DNA from: JAVBKV01 sp031553885
GTDB lineage: Bacteria; Bacteroidota; Bacteroidia; Bacteroidales; Azobacteroidaceae
Direction of reading: 5' to 3'
Assembly (NCBI GenBank): GCA_031553885.1
Contig: JAVBKV010000004.1
Coordinates: forward strand, 62,001 to 126,000
DNA length: 64,000 nt
Position numbers and translations under genes: made by a program. Shown piece by piece: positions 41,734 to 50,528 of this stretch. The notes beneath the pieces are model-generated. The model saw only the letters and a program-made list of their open reading frames with translations. It had not been told where the DNA came from and did not search any database. Each line of letters starts with the position of its first letter. Position 1 is the first letter of the stretch.

Positions 41734-42152
41734 TGAATTTTACAATTAAAAACCTGGCTGCCATTCAAGAGGCAGCCAGGTTATTCATCTCCCACATGGA
41801 TGATCGCACGGTCTTTGCCTTTAACGGAAAGATGGGTGCAGGTAAGACTACCTTTATCAAGGCGATTTGCGAAGAGTTGGGTGTGACGGATGTCATTAAC
41901 AGCCCGACGTTTGCAATTGTCAATGAATACCGTTCAGAAACAACAGCCGAACTGATCTACCACTTCGATTTTTACCGGATCAACAGCATTCAGGAAGCAT
42001 ACAATTTAGGTGCTGAAGACTATTTTGAAAGTGGAGCATTGTGCTTCATCGAATGGCCCGACAAAGTGGAATCCCTGTTGCCCGAAGATACGGTTTGGGT
42101 GAATATCGAAGAAGAGGAGAACGAATCCCGGAGCATTTCTATAAAATTCTGA
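41733..42152 (+). CDS. tsaE: tRNA threonylcarbamoyladenosine biosynthesis ATPase TsaE
   Basis: A 139-residue ATPase needed, with TsaB and TsaD, to make the t6A modification at position 37 of ANN-decoding tRNAs. Walker A is FNGKMGAGKTTFIKAI (about 29-44), followed by the family's SPTFAIVNEY switch and LIYHFDFYRI, with CFIEWPDKVE near the end. Normal length. It overlaps the YegP-like gene by one base and precedes the PNGase-like gene by 8 nt, a likely chance operon. Confidence 0.93.
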   Translation: MNFTIKNLAAIQEAARLFISHMDDRTVFAFNGKMGAGKTTFIKAICEELGVTDVINSPTFAIVNEYRSETTAELIYHFDFYRINSIQEAYNLGAEDYFESGALCFIEWPDKVESLLPEDTVWVNIEEEENESRSISIKF

Positions 42153-42160
42153 ATTGAAAT

Positions 42161-44086
42161 ATGATCCGACCCTTTCTTTTTCTGTTCCTGATTTTTTTCA
42201 CCTGTTCTTTTTCTTTTATACATGCTGCCCGCAACAATGACACCATTCATGTGGTTCCGCATTACAGGACCCTTATGGTTACCGACCCTTCCCGGGGCGT
42301 CAATGAAGTACTGAAATGGGGTATTTTCCCATCAAAAGAAATTCCTGTCCGCAAAATTACCGCCCGACTGACCATGCAGTGCCCGGATGGAATGAAATGT
42401 GGAGCCTGGGATTACCTGGATTATGTGATTATCCGCCGGACAGGTGGTGTCTCCGGAGAATCCAACGATACTGAAATCATCCGCAACCTGACTCCCTACG
42501 GCGCCTGGTTCGGCAATGAATGGAAATTTACCTGGGAACATGACCTGACCGACTGGGCCTGCCTGCTTCGGGATTCTGTGGAAATCGAATACCAGCATAC
42601 CGGATATGAAGGAAAAGAAGTGGGATGGCTGGTTACTGTCGATTTTGAAATCATTACCGGACAACCGGTGATGGAGCCTCTTGGGTTTGACCGGCTCTGG
42701 AATCAGTCGTTCGCCTACGGAGATACCCTCCGCCCATTTGAAAAACAGGTTACCCCAACAACCGTCATGGTTCCTTCAGGAGCCGAATTCATGAATTACA
42801 GAGTCATCCAAACCGGGCACGGAATGGACCGGCCCGACAACTGTTCGGAATTCTGCACCAAATGGAGGGAACTTTTTTGCGATAACCGGATGATCCAGCA
42901 TCGCGATATGACTATTGTTTGCGGCAATAATCCGGTCTATCCGCAGGCTGGAACCTGGGTATACAGCCGCTCTAACTGGTGTCCGGGATCCCTGGCAACT
43001 CCGGATGTTTTTACAATACCTGTGACCAACCGGCAACCTTCATTTGATCTGAAAATGGAGCCTTATATTTCTTTCAAACCCAGCGGAGGATGGTCGATCA
43101 ATGCTCATGTGTTTTATTACAAAGCTCCGAAAGCAAAAAATGATGTTACCCTGGAACAGATCATCACACCCTCCACCAAGGATTACTACGGACGAATGAA
43201 TCCGGTATGCGCTTCTCCGCGAATTTCAATTAAAAATAACGGAAAAAACGACCTGAAAGAATTACTCATCGAATACGGCATACAAGGCAATAAAAAGCAA
43301 CAATACCGCTGGACCGGACAATTGCCTTTCATGCAAACACAGGAGATTACGCTTCCCGGCACCCTGGAACCCAGAGCAGACAGTCTCCTGTTTGAAGTAA
43401 AATTACTTCGCCCCAACGGAAAGAAGGATGAATACGAATATGATAATACCGGACGTTCGATTGTCCGTAAAGTGCCGGTTTACAATACGTCTCTGATTGT
43501 ATCATTCCGGACCAACAACGACACCGACGATACTTACTGGCAACTATTCGACTCCCAGGGAAAAGTCGTCTATCAGCGATCGGCAGGCGATTCTCTGAAA
43601 GCACAAACTCTCTATAACGACACCCTGCATTTACAGGAAGGTTGTTATGAATGGGTGGTTACAGACATTTCCAACAACGGGTTATCTTTCTGGGCCAATC
43701 CCCGTGATGGTTACGGTTACATCCGGTTGCTGGATGAAGCAGGAAACATCCTGAAGCCTTTTAATTCCGATTTCGGGACCTCCATTCATCATTCCTTTCA
43801 GGTAAAAGTAAATCCGGAAAAAATAATTCCCGTTCCCAGCTCCTTCGAACTGACAAGTGCTCACGCTCAGCAAATGCTCGGATTGGATATCATTCTCTGT
43901 CAAACACAAGACATCGTCATTCGGATAACAGACAAAAATCAACAACCGATACTGGAGCAAAAAATCCGGAATTTTTCCTCCAACCTGCTGCAATTGGATG
44001 TTTCTTTTTTAACCCCGGAAAACTACTGGGTTCAACTGGAAACATCCGACGGAGAAAAGCAGATGAAACGATTCAGGAAGAATTAA
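42161..44086 (+). CDS. PNGase F-like secreted protein with T9SS-type C-terminus
   Basis: A 641-residue protein with signal peptide (MIRPFLFLFLIFFTCSFSFIHA). Residues 35-340 carry the two jelly-roll domains of the peptide-N-glycosidase F family: RKITARLTMQCPDGMKCGAWDYLDYV holds the conserved Trp-Asp region corresponding to the catalytic Asp zone, and DNCSEFC with GTWVYSRSNWCPG marks the second domain. PNGase F cleaves N-glycans from Asn; whether all catalytic Glu residues are kept needs alignment. The C-terminus (LLQLDVSFLTPENYWVQLET, then KQMKRFRKN) looks like a type A T9SS sorting domain, so secretion to the surface is likely. It follows tsaE by 8 nt and converges on the MFS gene. Confidence 0.75.
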   Translation: MIRPFLFLFLIFFTCSFSFIHAARNNDTIHVVPHYRTLMVTDPSRGVNEVLKWGIFPSKEIPVRKITARLTMQCPDGMKCGAWDYLDYVIIRRTGGVSGESNDTEIIRNLTPYGAWFGNEWKFTWEHDLTDWACLLRDSVEIEYQHTGYEGKEVGWLVTVDFEIITGQPVMEPLGFDRLWNQSFAYGDTLRPFEKQVTPTTVMVPSGAEFMNYRVIQTGHGMDRPDNCSEFCTKWRELFCDNRMIQHRDMTIVCGNNPVYPQAGTWVYSRSNWCPGSLATPDVFTIPVTNRQPSFDLKMEPYISFKPSGGWSINAHVFYYKAPKAKNDVTLEQIITPSTKDYYGRMNPVCASPRISIKNNGKNDLKELLIEYGIQGNKKQQYRWTGQLPFMQTQEITLPGTLEPRADSLLFEVKLLRPNGKKDEYEYDNTGRSIVRKVPVYNTSLIVSFRTNNDTDDTYWQLFDSQGKVVYQRSAGDSLKAQTLYNDTLHLQEGCYEWVVTDISNNGLSFWANPRDGYGYIRLLDEAGNILKPFNSDFGTSIHHSFQVKVNPEKIIPVPSSFELTSAHAQQMLGLDIILCQTQDIVIRITDKNQQPILEQKIRNFSSNLLQLDVSFLTPENYWVQLETSDGEKQMKRFRKN

Positions 44087-44089
44087 AAA

Positions 44090-44197
44090 TGAAGAATTAA
44101 GAGTTAAAAGTTAAGAATTAAGAGTTGAGAATGAAAGCAAAGTGAGTTCTCATTTTTAATTCTTAATTCTTAACTCTTAATTTTTAACTCTCCTAAT
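44090..44197. repeat. Imperfect inverted repeat of AATTCTTAA units
   Basis: A purine-rich arm built from GAATTAAGAGTTAAAA units and a pyrimidine-rich arm TTTTTAATTCTTAATTCTTA face each other between convergent genes. It can form a long imperfect hairpin and may act as a two-way terminator. The same unit recurs at 53304-53346. Confidence 0.6.
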
Positions 44198-45394
44198 GTT
44201 CGGTAGAAATGCCGTAATCAACCCGATCAACGGTAGGAAAGAGCAGACGAAATAAACATGTTCGATGCTGGTGTGATCCGCTAATTGGCCCAGCAGAGCA
44301 GAGCCGATTCCTGCAACACCGAAAGCAAAGCCAAAGAAGAAACCGGCAATCGTACCTACTTTTCCAGGCAATAACTCCTGAGCATATACCAGAATGGCAG
44401 AAAAGGCGGAAGACAGAATCAATCCGATAAAAACGCTCAGGATAGCAGTCCAGAATAAGTTGACATGAGGCATCATCAAGGTGAAAGGAGCCACACCCAG
44501 AATGGAAATCCAGATTACATACTTCCGACCAATCCGGTCCCCCAAAGGCCCTCCGATAAACGTACCGGCCGCTACGGAAAATAAAAAGAGAAACAGGTAA
44601 TATTGAGATTCCTGGATTGAAACACCGAACTTATGCATCAAATAAAAAGTATAATAACTATTGATGCTCGCCATGTAAAAATATTTTGAAAAAATCAGGA
44701 TTAACAAAATGCTAAGAGAGAACGCTACTTTTCCTTTGGGCAGGTAAGGCTTTTCCAAATTCGCACCAATAGCAGCCTTGGGTTTCAGCCGATATAAATT
44801 ATTTTTGTACCAGCGACTGATCCTCAACATAACCAGAATGGCCACAAACGCCACCAAGGCAAACCACTTGACATTCGACTGCCCATAGGGAGCAATTACC
44901 AATGCTGCCAATAACGGACCCAGGGAACCTCCGAAATTCCCCCCAACCTGAAAAATGGACTGTGCCATACCAAATCTACCTCCGGCAGCCATGTGAGCCA
45001 GTCGGGATGCCTCAGGATGAAAAATGGAAGATCCGATTCCCGTCATGCAGACGGAAAGCAAAACGGCTGTATAACTCTGGGCCATGGAAAGACTGAGTAT
45101 TCCCGCCATGGTAAAACACATACCAACGGGCAATGAGTAAGGCTGGGGCTTTTTATCCGTAAACCAACCCACAACCGGCTGAAAAACCGATGAAGACAAT
45201 TGAAAAGCCAGCGTAATCAATCCGATCTGGGAAAAATTCAGCACCAGCGAATCTTTTATTAACGGATAGATAGCCGGGATCAACGATTGCAGAGTATCGT
45301 TGGATAAATGCGAAAAACTCAACGCCAACAGCACAGAGAAGGTGGTCCCTTCCGCTATTCTTTTTTTCCGGTTTGTCGAATGATCTGATTCCAT
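44177..45394 (-). CDS. MFS transporter of the fosmidomycin-resistance (Fsr) type
   Basis: A 405-residue protein with 12 predicted membrane helices. The opening FSHLSNDTLQSLIPAIYPLIK is the Fsr-family signature, followed by FSQIGLITLAFQLSSSVFQPVVGWFTDKKPQP (the loop 2-3 MFS motif) and GIGSSIFHPEASRLAHMAAGGRFG. E. coli Fsr exports fosmidomycin; the natural substrate is not known. It has its own promoter (45503 to 45496) and a structured 95-nt leader, and lies downstream of, but is not clearly joined to, the TonB receptor gene. Whether it also serves thiamine-related transport cannot be told. Confidence 0.85.
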   Translation of the reverse strand: MESDHSTNRKKRIAEGTTFSVLLALSFSHLSNDTLQSLIPAIYPLIKDSLVLNFSQIGLITLAFQLSSSVFQPVVGWFTDKKPQPYSLPVGMCFTMAGILSLSMAQSYTAVLLSVCMTGIGSSIFHPEASRLAHMAAGGRFGMAQSIFQVGGNFGGSLGPLLAALVIAPYGQSNVKWFALVAFVAILVMLRISRWYKNNLYRLKPKAAIGANLEKPYLPKGKVAFSLSILLILIFSKYFYMASINSYYTFYLMHKFGVSIQESQYYLFLFLFSVAAGTFIGGPLGDRIGRKYVIWISILGVAPFTLMMPHVNLFWTAILSVFIGLILSSAFSAILVYAQELLPGKVGTIAGFFFGFAFGVAGIGSALLGQLADHTSIEHVYFVCSFLPLIGLITAFLPNIRRVKN

Positions 45395-45415
45395 ATTTTC
45401 TTAATTATCGAAAGC

Positions 45416-45503
45416 CGGCAGCCCATAGGCTACCAGCTACACAGGGGAACGCTTTACGAGCGCAAAAAAGTTCTAGGATTCCGCTTATTGGGCGGCAAAG
45501 GTA
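45416..45503 (-). promoter_or_regulatory. Promoter and hairpin leader of the MFS gene
   Basis: The minus-strand -7 box TACCTTTG (45503 to 45496) sits in the core GGCGGCAAAGGTAGTGAAA (plus-strand reading), identical to the promoter core before the TPP riboswitch. The leader contains a 10-bp GC-rich hairpin (45416-45439). Confidence 0.5.
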
Positions 45504-45512
45504 GTGAAAGTT

Positions 45513-47783
45513 TTAGAATTTCACGATTACATTAGCCATGATATTGGTCCCAGCCTGCGGAAAATAATGGATTTCATCGTAACGCGACCGGGAAGGATCA
45601 TTCGCACTTCCCTGAGAATAAGAAGAATACACCCAGCCGTTACTCTCGTATTTTTCATTCAGCAGATTATTGACCAGCAAATTAACCGATAACGACTTCA
45701 AGTTTTTCAGGTAAAAAACATATCCCAGACGAAGGTTATTGATAAAATAAGGATCCAACCGCCGATCCGAACTGCCGGTATTATCGAGGTATTGGCTTCC
45801 TACGTATTGGGATTGCAGTCCTGCATTCCAGTTTTTCAATGAAAACGAAAACAAGCTGTTGGCAATTACTACCGGAGAGAACGCAATAGGCCGGTCTCCC
45901 AGATAATTATCAACCTGGCCGCTCCACTTGTAAGAGTCTTCATCTGCCGGGTCCTTTTTAATATAGAGATCGACCGATTCGGTATATTTCTTTACCCGGT
46001 TATGACTCAATGTGAGACTGCCGTTCCACTGCAGGTAAGGCAAGATACGAGCTCCAGCCGTCCATTCCACTCCCATCCGGTAACTATCTGGAATATTGGA
46101 AGTGAGCATTTCTCCGATATCATTCACTTTTCCGGTCAGAACCAACTGGTCCTTGTACTGCATGTAATACAGATTAAGGCCAAAAGAAAACGTTTGATTG
46201 CGGAATTTATATCCCAGTTCGTAATCATACAAACGTTCCGGTTTGGGAAATTCTCCCGGATTGGCATCGGTGTAATTATTCCGGTTAGGCTCGCGATGTG
46301 CTACGGCAAAGGAAGCAAACCAGTTGCTATAGTTGTTCAATTGGTAATACAAACCAACCTTGGGATTAAAAAAATTAAAAATCTCATGAATGTTCATTTC
46401 CTGCATGGCTTCGGTCTGCCAGTTCCAGACATCGTTCTGTCCCTTGATTTTATAATCGATGCGACGGTATTGGAGATCGGCAAACAGGTTCCATTTTGAA
46501 GTCAGCCGGTAATTGGCTTTCAGGTAAATATTAGCATCTCCTTTTTTCGCCTTGCTCCGGTAATACTCCTGTTCCGGATAAAAATACGGATCCCCGACAT
46601 AATTTTTCACCCACAACACCTGGCCGAAATGACGACCGTCGTACACATTAGCACCTCCTCCGAGAATAGCATCCCAAGGGCCCTTCTTGTAATTCAGTGA
46701 AAATATAAATCCTCCGAAATCATTATCCATGTTTTTCCGGCGAACCAGGTCACTGGCTGTATAGGTGGAATCACCGTAAATAAAATCACGCAAGCCGTAT
46801 TCGGTCAGGGTCCGGTCGTCCTTATATTCTTCGTAATACCCCTCCCCCCGGGTATAATGCAGGGCCATATTCAACATCCATTCGGAATTGAGCACCTGCA
46901 TCAGGCTAAGCTGGTAATTCGTTTGCAGGTAATTATCGGTCTGATTGGCGTAATACACCGGTTTTCCGAGGGAATCCGTCCCCATGTATCCGGAAGGATT
47001 GTAACGGCGATCACTGTCCAGCATTTCTTTCGGAACACCGTCCCAGGCATGGTAAGTCCGCTCTTTTCCTCCGAAAGTAATGAATTTCAACAAGGTATTT
47101 CCATTGTAATAACCGGCCTGGGCAAAATAAGATTTCAGATCGACCGAAGCCCGGTCGATGAAACCGTCGGACTGAATTCCGGATAACCGGGCATCAAAGG
47201 CCCAATGGTTGTTGATTTGTCCGGTTCCCACTTTCAGGGCTGCCTTAGAGGTATTGAACGAGCCGTAAGATCCGTTAAACTCTCCATACGCTTTGTCCGG
47301 AATATGTTCCGTCTTCAGGTTGATACTGGCCCCGAATGCCCCGGCACCATTGGTAGAAGTACCGACACCCCGTTGCACCTGCAGGTCTTCGATCGAAGAT
47401 GCAAAATCCGGAATATTGACCCAGAACATACCCTGCGACTCGGAATCATTCAACGGAATACCGTTGGCGGTAATATTAATACGGTTAGCATCCGTGCCCC
47501 GGATACGAAAGCCTGTATAACCGATACCAGTTCCTGCATCCGAAGTAGCCACAACGGAAGGTGTCAACGTCAACAAAAATGGGATATCCTGTCCGTAATT
47601 GACTTTTTCTATTTCTTTTTTATCCAACTCGGAATAAGTGAGGGGCGTTTTTTCGGTCGCCCGTGTGGAAACCACCTGTACTTCCTGCAGGCGAACCAAT
47701 TTCAAGCTATCTTTCGATTCCTGGGACATAGCAAAAACTGCCGTTCCCAACATAACGGTAAATAATAATAAAACCTTTTTCAT
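45513..47783 (-). CDS. TonB-dependent receptor under TPP riboswitch control (probable thiamine or precursor uptake)
   Basis: A 756-residue outer-membrane receptor: signal peptide (MKKVLLLFTVMLGTAVFAMS), a short VQVVSTRATEKTPLTYSEL TonB-box region, a plug with GYTGFRIRGTDANRINITANG and GVGTSTNGAGAFGASINL, and a 22-strand barrel ending in IMANVIVKF. It lacks the N-terminal carboxypeptidase-like domain of SusC proteins. A TPP riboswitch stands directly upstream, so expression should fall when thiamine pyrophosphate is abundant. Bacteroidetes are known to have THI-box-regulated TonB receptors predicted to import thiamine or its phosphates; this is the basis for the function. No pnuT-type inner-membrane transporter or thiamine kinase gene lies next to it. 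Confidence 0.88.
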   Translation of the reverse strand: MKKVLLLFTVMLGTAVFAMSQESKDSLKLVRLQEVQVVSTRATEKTPLTYSELDKKEIEKVNYGQDIPFLLTLTPSVVATSDAGTGIGYTGFRIRGTDANRINITANGIPLNDSESQGMFWVNIPDFASSIEDLQVQRGVGTSTNGAGAFGASINLKTEHIPDKAYGEFNGSYGSFNTSKAALKVGTGQINNHWAFDARLSGIQSDGFIDRASVDLKSYFAQAGYYNGNTLLKFITFGGKERTYHAWDGVPKEMLDSDRRYNPSGYMGTDSLGKPVYYANQTDNYLQTNYQLSLMQVLNSEWMLNMALHYTRGEGYYEEYKDDRTLTEYGLRDFIYGDSTYTASDLVRRKNMDNDFGGFIFSLNYKKGPWDAILGGGANVYDGRHFGQVLWVKNYVGDPYFYPEQEYYRSKAKKGDANIYLKANYRLTSKWNLFADLQYRRIDYKIKGQNDVWNWQTEAMQEMNIHEIFNFFNPKVGLYYQLNNYSNWFASFAVAHREPNRNNYTDANPGEFPKPERLYDYELGYKFRNQTFSFGLNLYYMQYKDQLVLTGKVNDIGEMLTSNIPDSYRMGVEWTAGARILPYLQWNGSLTLSHNRVKKYTESVDLYIKKDPADEDSYKWSGQVDNYLGDRPIAFSPVVIANSLFSFSLKNWNAGLQSQYVGSQYLDNTGSSDRRLDPYFINNLRLGYVFYLKNLKSLSVNLLVNNLLNEKYESNGWVYSSYSQGSANDPSRSRYDEIHYFPQAGTNIMANVIVKF

Positions 47784-47899
47784 TGTAAAAAAATAGTTAA
47801 ACTCCTGAGCATTTTAACTAAGGCTCATTCGTACATTCAACAAAAAAGGGGATTCAGTGAGATAGAAATTCCATATAAGGAAAATGCCGCCGGCAGGCA

Positions 47900-47984
47900 A
47901 TCTTTGTCCCTCCGCCGGTATGATCCGGTTCAGGTTCAAAGGGTATAATCTCAGTCTGCGGATTACGCAGACACCCCTAAAGAT
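47900..47984 (-). ncRNA. TPP riboswitch (THI element)
   Basis: Read on the minus strand, the element begins ATCTTTAGGGG, contains CTGAGA, then ACCCTTTGAACCTGAACC and GGATCATACCGGCGGAGGGA, and closes with AAAGAT pairing to the opening ATCTTT (P1). These are the conserved P2-J and P4-P5 sequences of the thiamine pyrophosphate aptamer. It lies 117 nt before the TonB receptor start. A GC-rich stretch after it (GCCTGCCGGCGGC) may form the expression platform. Confidence 0.95.
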
Positions 47985-47992
47985 ATCGGCGG

Positions 47993-48025
47993 CAAAGGTA
48001 GTGAAAATTTACAAAAAAATCAAAA
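47993..48025 (-). promoter_or_regulatory. Promoter of the TPP riboswitch / TonB receptor transcript
   Basis: Minus strand: TTTTG (48025 to 48021), 20-nt spacer, TACCTTTG (48000 to 47993), a full match to the Bacteroidetes consensus. The transcript would start just before the riboswitch P1. Confidence 0.75.
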
Positions 48026-48041
48026 CTGTCTCCATTTAAAA

Positions 48042-48070
48042 TTGAAAATAAGATGAAAAGTTTATCTTTG
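48042..48070 (+). promoter_or_regulatory. Promoter of the ABC / FtsX operon, which decides the start codon
   Basis: TTG (48042-48044), 18-nt spacer and TATCTTTG (48063-48070) match the consensus. The -7 box lies inside the longer frame that begins at 48053, so translation should begin at the next ATG, 48095. Confidence 0.6.
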
Positions 48071-48094
48071 CAACTAAATCGAAAACATCCGGAC

Positions 48095-48727
48095 ATGCTT
48101 CAGACAAAAGGACTGGTTTTTGCTTACGACGAATTAAATTCGTTTCAATTTCCCGACATTGAATGCCGGAAGGGAGAGCAATGGCTGATTATGGGTCCTT
48201 CCGGTTGCGGCAAAACGACATTGCTCCATTTACTGGCAGGTTTATTGCGTTCCTATCAGGGAAGCATCCGGATCCACGACACCGAAATATCGACTCTTCC
48301 AACTTCCGGACTGGATGCTTTTCGCGGAAAAGAAATCGGGATTGTGTTTCAAACACCCCATTTTATCGATTCTCTGAATGTAGAAGAAAACCTGCTGTTA
48401 GCCAGGTATCTCAACGGATTCAAAGAAAACCGTACAGAAATTATTCCCTTGCTGGATAAACTGGGCATATTGCATAAACGAAAATCCATGCCTCATGAAT
48501 TAAGTCAGGGGGAATTACAACGCTTGTCCATTGCACGCTCGATCGTCAATAATCCTTCGTTGATCCTGGCGGACGAACCTACTTCCAGCCTGGATGATCA
48601 CAATTGTAACGAAGCAATTAACTTATTGAAAAAGCAAGCGGAATCAACCGGATCCACCTTGCTGATCGTAACTCACGACCATCGCCTGGCAGCCCATTTC
48701 ACACACGTTGTCCAACTTCAAAAATAA
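48095..48727 (+). CDS. LolD-like ABC transporter ATP-binding protein
   Basis: A 210-residue ATPase: Walker A IMGPSGCGKTTLLHL, Q-loop FQTPHFIDSLNVEENL, signature LSQGELQRLSIARSI, Walker B LILADEPTSSLD, H-loop IVTHDHR. It is of the MacB/LolD type that works with FtsX-like permeases. The start at 48095 (MLQTKGLVFAYDE) is preferred over 48053 because of the promoter. It is followed after 4 nt by the FtsX-like permease and then a DUF3299-like protein, so the three form one operon. Confidence 0.9.
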   Translation: MLQTKGLVFAYDELNSFQFPDIECRKGEQWLIMGPSGCGKTTLLHLLAGLLRSYQGSIRIHDTEISTLPTSGLDAFRGKEIGIVFQTPHFIDSLNVEENLLLARYLNGFKENRTEIIPLLDKLGILHKRKSMPHELSQGELQRLSIARSIVNNPSLILADEPTSSLDDHNCNEAINLLKKQAESTGSTLLIVTHDHRLAAHFTHVVQLQK

Positions 48728-48731
48728 GCCG

Positions 48732-50012
48732 ATGAATACCTTGAAGCTCAGTTGGAAAAACATAAAAGCCCGTCCGCTTTCGGCTACTCTCAATATCGTT
48801 CTTTTTGCGACCGGTATTTTCATCATTTCTTTTTTGTTTTTGATAAAAAAACAGTTTGAGAAACAGATGGAAAGCAATGTAGCCGGAATCGACCTGGTAG
48901 TCGGCGCCAAGGGAAGTCCCCTCCAACTGGTACTTTCAAGTATTTATCACCTGGATTATCCTACCGGAAATATCTTTTACGATGATGCCGAGGAATTGAG
49001 CCGTAATCCCCTGGTGAAACATACAATTCCCCTGTCACTGGGTGACAACTACGGAGGATACCGGATTGTCGGGACGAACCGGGATTATGCCGATCTGTAC
49101 AAAGGAAAAATAAAAGAAGGCAGGTATTGGCTGGATGACATGGAAGTGACGATTGGTTCTAAAGTAGCAAAAGAAACCGGTCTGACTGTGGGCAGCGAAT
49201 TTTCCGGAGTACATGGTTTTATGGAAGAAGCCGGGCATTCTCACGATGATTTTGTATATGTGGTGACAGGAATTTTCGAAGAAACCGGACTTGTTCTGGA
49301 CCAGTTGATCCTGACCAACATGGAGAGTATCTGGGCTGTTCATGGTTATCACGAGGATATTCCGGGCCTGAATGAGGCAGAACATATTCATGGACCGGAT
49401 TGCGCACATTCACACGGACATGAACAGGATGAGGATGAATTCGAAGCAGAATCCCAGGACGACTTTCCGGAACCGGAAATCACGGCTTTACTGGTTTTTT
49501 ACCGGAATCCGATGGGCGCCATTTCCCTGCCTCGTTTTATCAATAAAGAAACCAATATGCAGGCAGCTTCTCCCGTCCTGGAAATCAACCGTTTGTATAC
49601 GCTGATGGGAACCAGTGTCCGTACCCTGATCCTCATTGCTTACCTGATTATTCTGATTGCCACCTTCAGTATTTTCATTTCTTTATTTAATTCCATGAAG
49701 GAACGAAAATACGAACTGGCTCTGATCCGGGTGATGGGAGGCAGTCGTTTCCGGCTTTTTTCACTGGTTATCTGGGAAGGGCTGATCATTGCCTTTTCCG
49801 GATTTATTACCGGTTTTCTGCTGAGCCGGGCCGGTTTGTTCCTGTTGTCGATCTATACCGGCGATCAGTTTCATTACAGCCTGAACATATTGGACAACCT
49901 GCAAACAGATGCGGTTTTACTGATTCTCACATTAATGATCGGATTCATTGCCTCCGTTTTTCCGGCAGTGAAGGCGATGAATACGGATATTTCTAAAACC
50001 TTATCAAAATGA
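48732..50012 (+). CDS. FtsX/MacB-type ABC permease with a His/acid-rich periplasmic loop
   Basis: A 426-residue permease with one N-terminal membrane helix (LNIVLFATGIFIISFLFLI), a large periplasmic domain (about 45-270) and three C-terminal helices (LILIAYLIILIATFSIFISLF, WEGLIIAFSGFITGFLLS and LLILTLMIGFIASVFPAV). FtsX landmarks include MKERKYELALIRVMGGSR. The periplasmic domain has an insertion near residue 220: EHIHGPDCAHSHGHEQ followed by an acidic run, a probable metal-binding stretch. The start 48732 (MNTLKLSWKNIKARP) lies 4 nt after the ATPase; an earlier ATG at 48708 overlaps it. Stop and next start overlap (ATGA). Confidence 0.88.
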   Translation: MNTLKLSWKNIKARPLSATLNIVLFATGIFIISFLFLIKKQFEKQMESNVAGIDLVVGAKGSPLQLVLSSIYHLDYPTGNIFYDDAEELSRNPLVKHTIPLSLGDNYGGYRIVGTNRDYADLYKGKIKEGRYWLDDMEVTIGSKVAKETGLTVGSEFSGVHGFMEEAGHSHDDFVYVVTGIFEETGLVLDQLILTNMESIWAVHGYHEDIPGLNEAEHIHGPDCAHSHGHEQDEDEFEAESQDDFPEPEITALLVFYRNPMGAISLPRFINKETNMQAASPVLEINRLYTLMGTSVRTLILIAYLIILIATFSIFISLFNSMKERKYELALIRVMGGSRFRLFSLVIWEGLIIAFSGFITGFLLSRAGLFLLSIYTGDQFHYSLNILDNLQTDAVLLILTLMIGFIASVFPAVKAMNTDISKTLSK

Positions 50013-50464
50013 GAAAGAAAACAGGGATCTTGATTCTTTGTCTTTTGTGTTGGTTGGGTGTTGCCGGACAGGAAGCTGTAACCTGGGAAAAACTGGCAAC
50101 TATTAAGTGGGTTCCGACATTTATCCCTTCCCTGGGTGATTTTTATGATTTTCCCCGTTTCAGCAAAGAAATCAAGAAGTTGAACGGGAAGACGATCTCC
50201 ATCAAAGGATTTTATGTTCCGGTAGACATTTCCGGAAAGATATTTGCTTTATCGGCACAACCTTCACAAATGTGTTTCTTTTGCAATGGAGGCGGGCCTG
50301 AATCGGTAATGGAAATCATCACCAAAGAAGGCACTAACCTGCTGAAAGGAGTCAAAGCGGATAAATTCATTGAAGTTAAGGGTAAACTCCGGTTGAATGA
50401 AACCGATATCAATCATTTGATGTACATACTGGAAGAAGCCGAATTAATAGAAATTATCAAATAA
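50009..50464 (+). CDS. DUF3299-like secreted protein
   Basis: A 151-residue protein with signal peptide (MRKKTGILILCLLCWLGVAG). After cleavage the domain has FDFPRFSKEIKKLNGKTISIKGFYVPVD, a conserved CFFCNGGGPESVMEI block, then VKGKLRLNETDINHLMYILEEAELIEI, an OB-like beta fold. DUF3299 proteins carry a similar Cys-rich G/P block and in proteobacteria occur beside ABC/FtsX genes in zinc-related operons. The match is by memory of the family. With the His-rich permease upstream, a role in metal handling or periplasmic metalloprotein care is plausible. Confidence 0.65.
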   Translation: MRKKTGILILCLLCWLGVAGQEAVTWEKLATIKWVPTFIPSLGDFYDFPRFSKEIKKLNGKTISIKGFYVPVDISGKIFALSAQPSQMCFFCNGGGPESVMEIITKEGTNLLKGVKADKFIEVKGKLRLNETDINHLMYILEEAELIEIIK

Positions 50465-50528
50465 GCCCCCTATCCCTATCACTTGCAACTAGGAACTTAT
50501 AATTAAATAAAAAACAAAAAATGCACGT

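Noticed and set aside
48053..48094. Earlier ATG for the LolD-like ATPase
   Set aside because: A consensus -7 box (48063-48070) lies inside this stretch, so the mRNA should begin after it.
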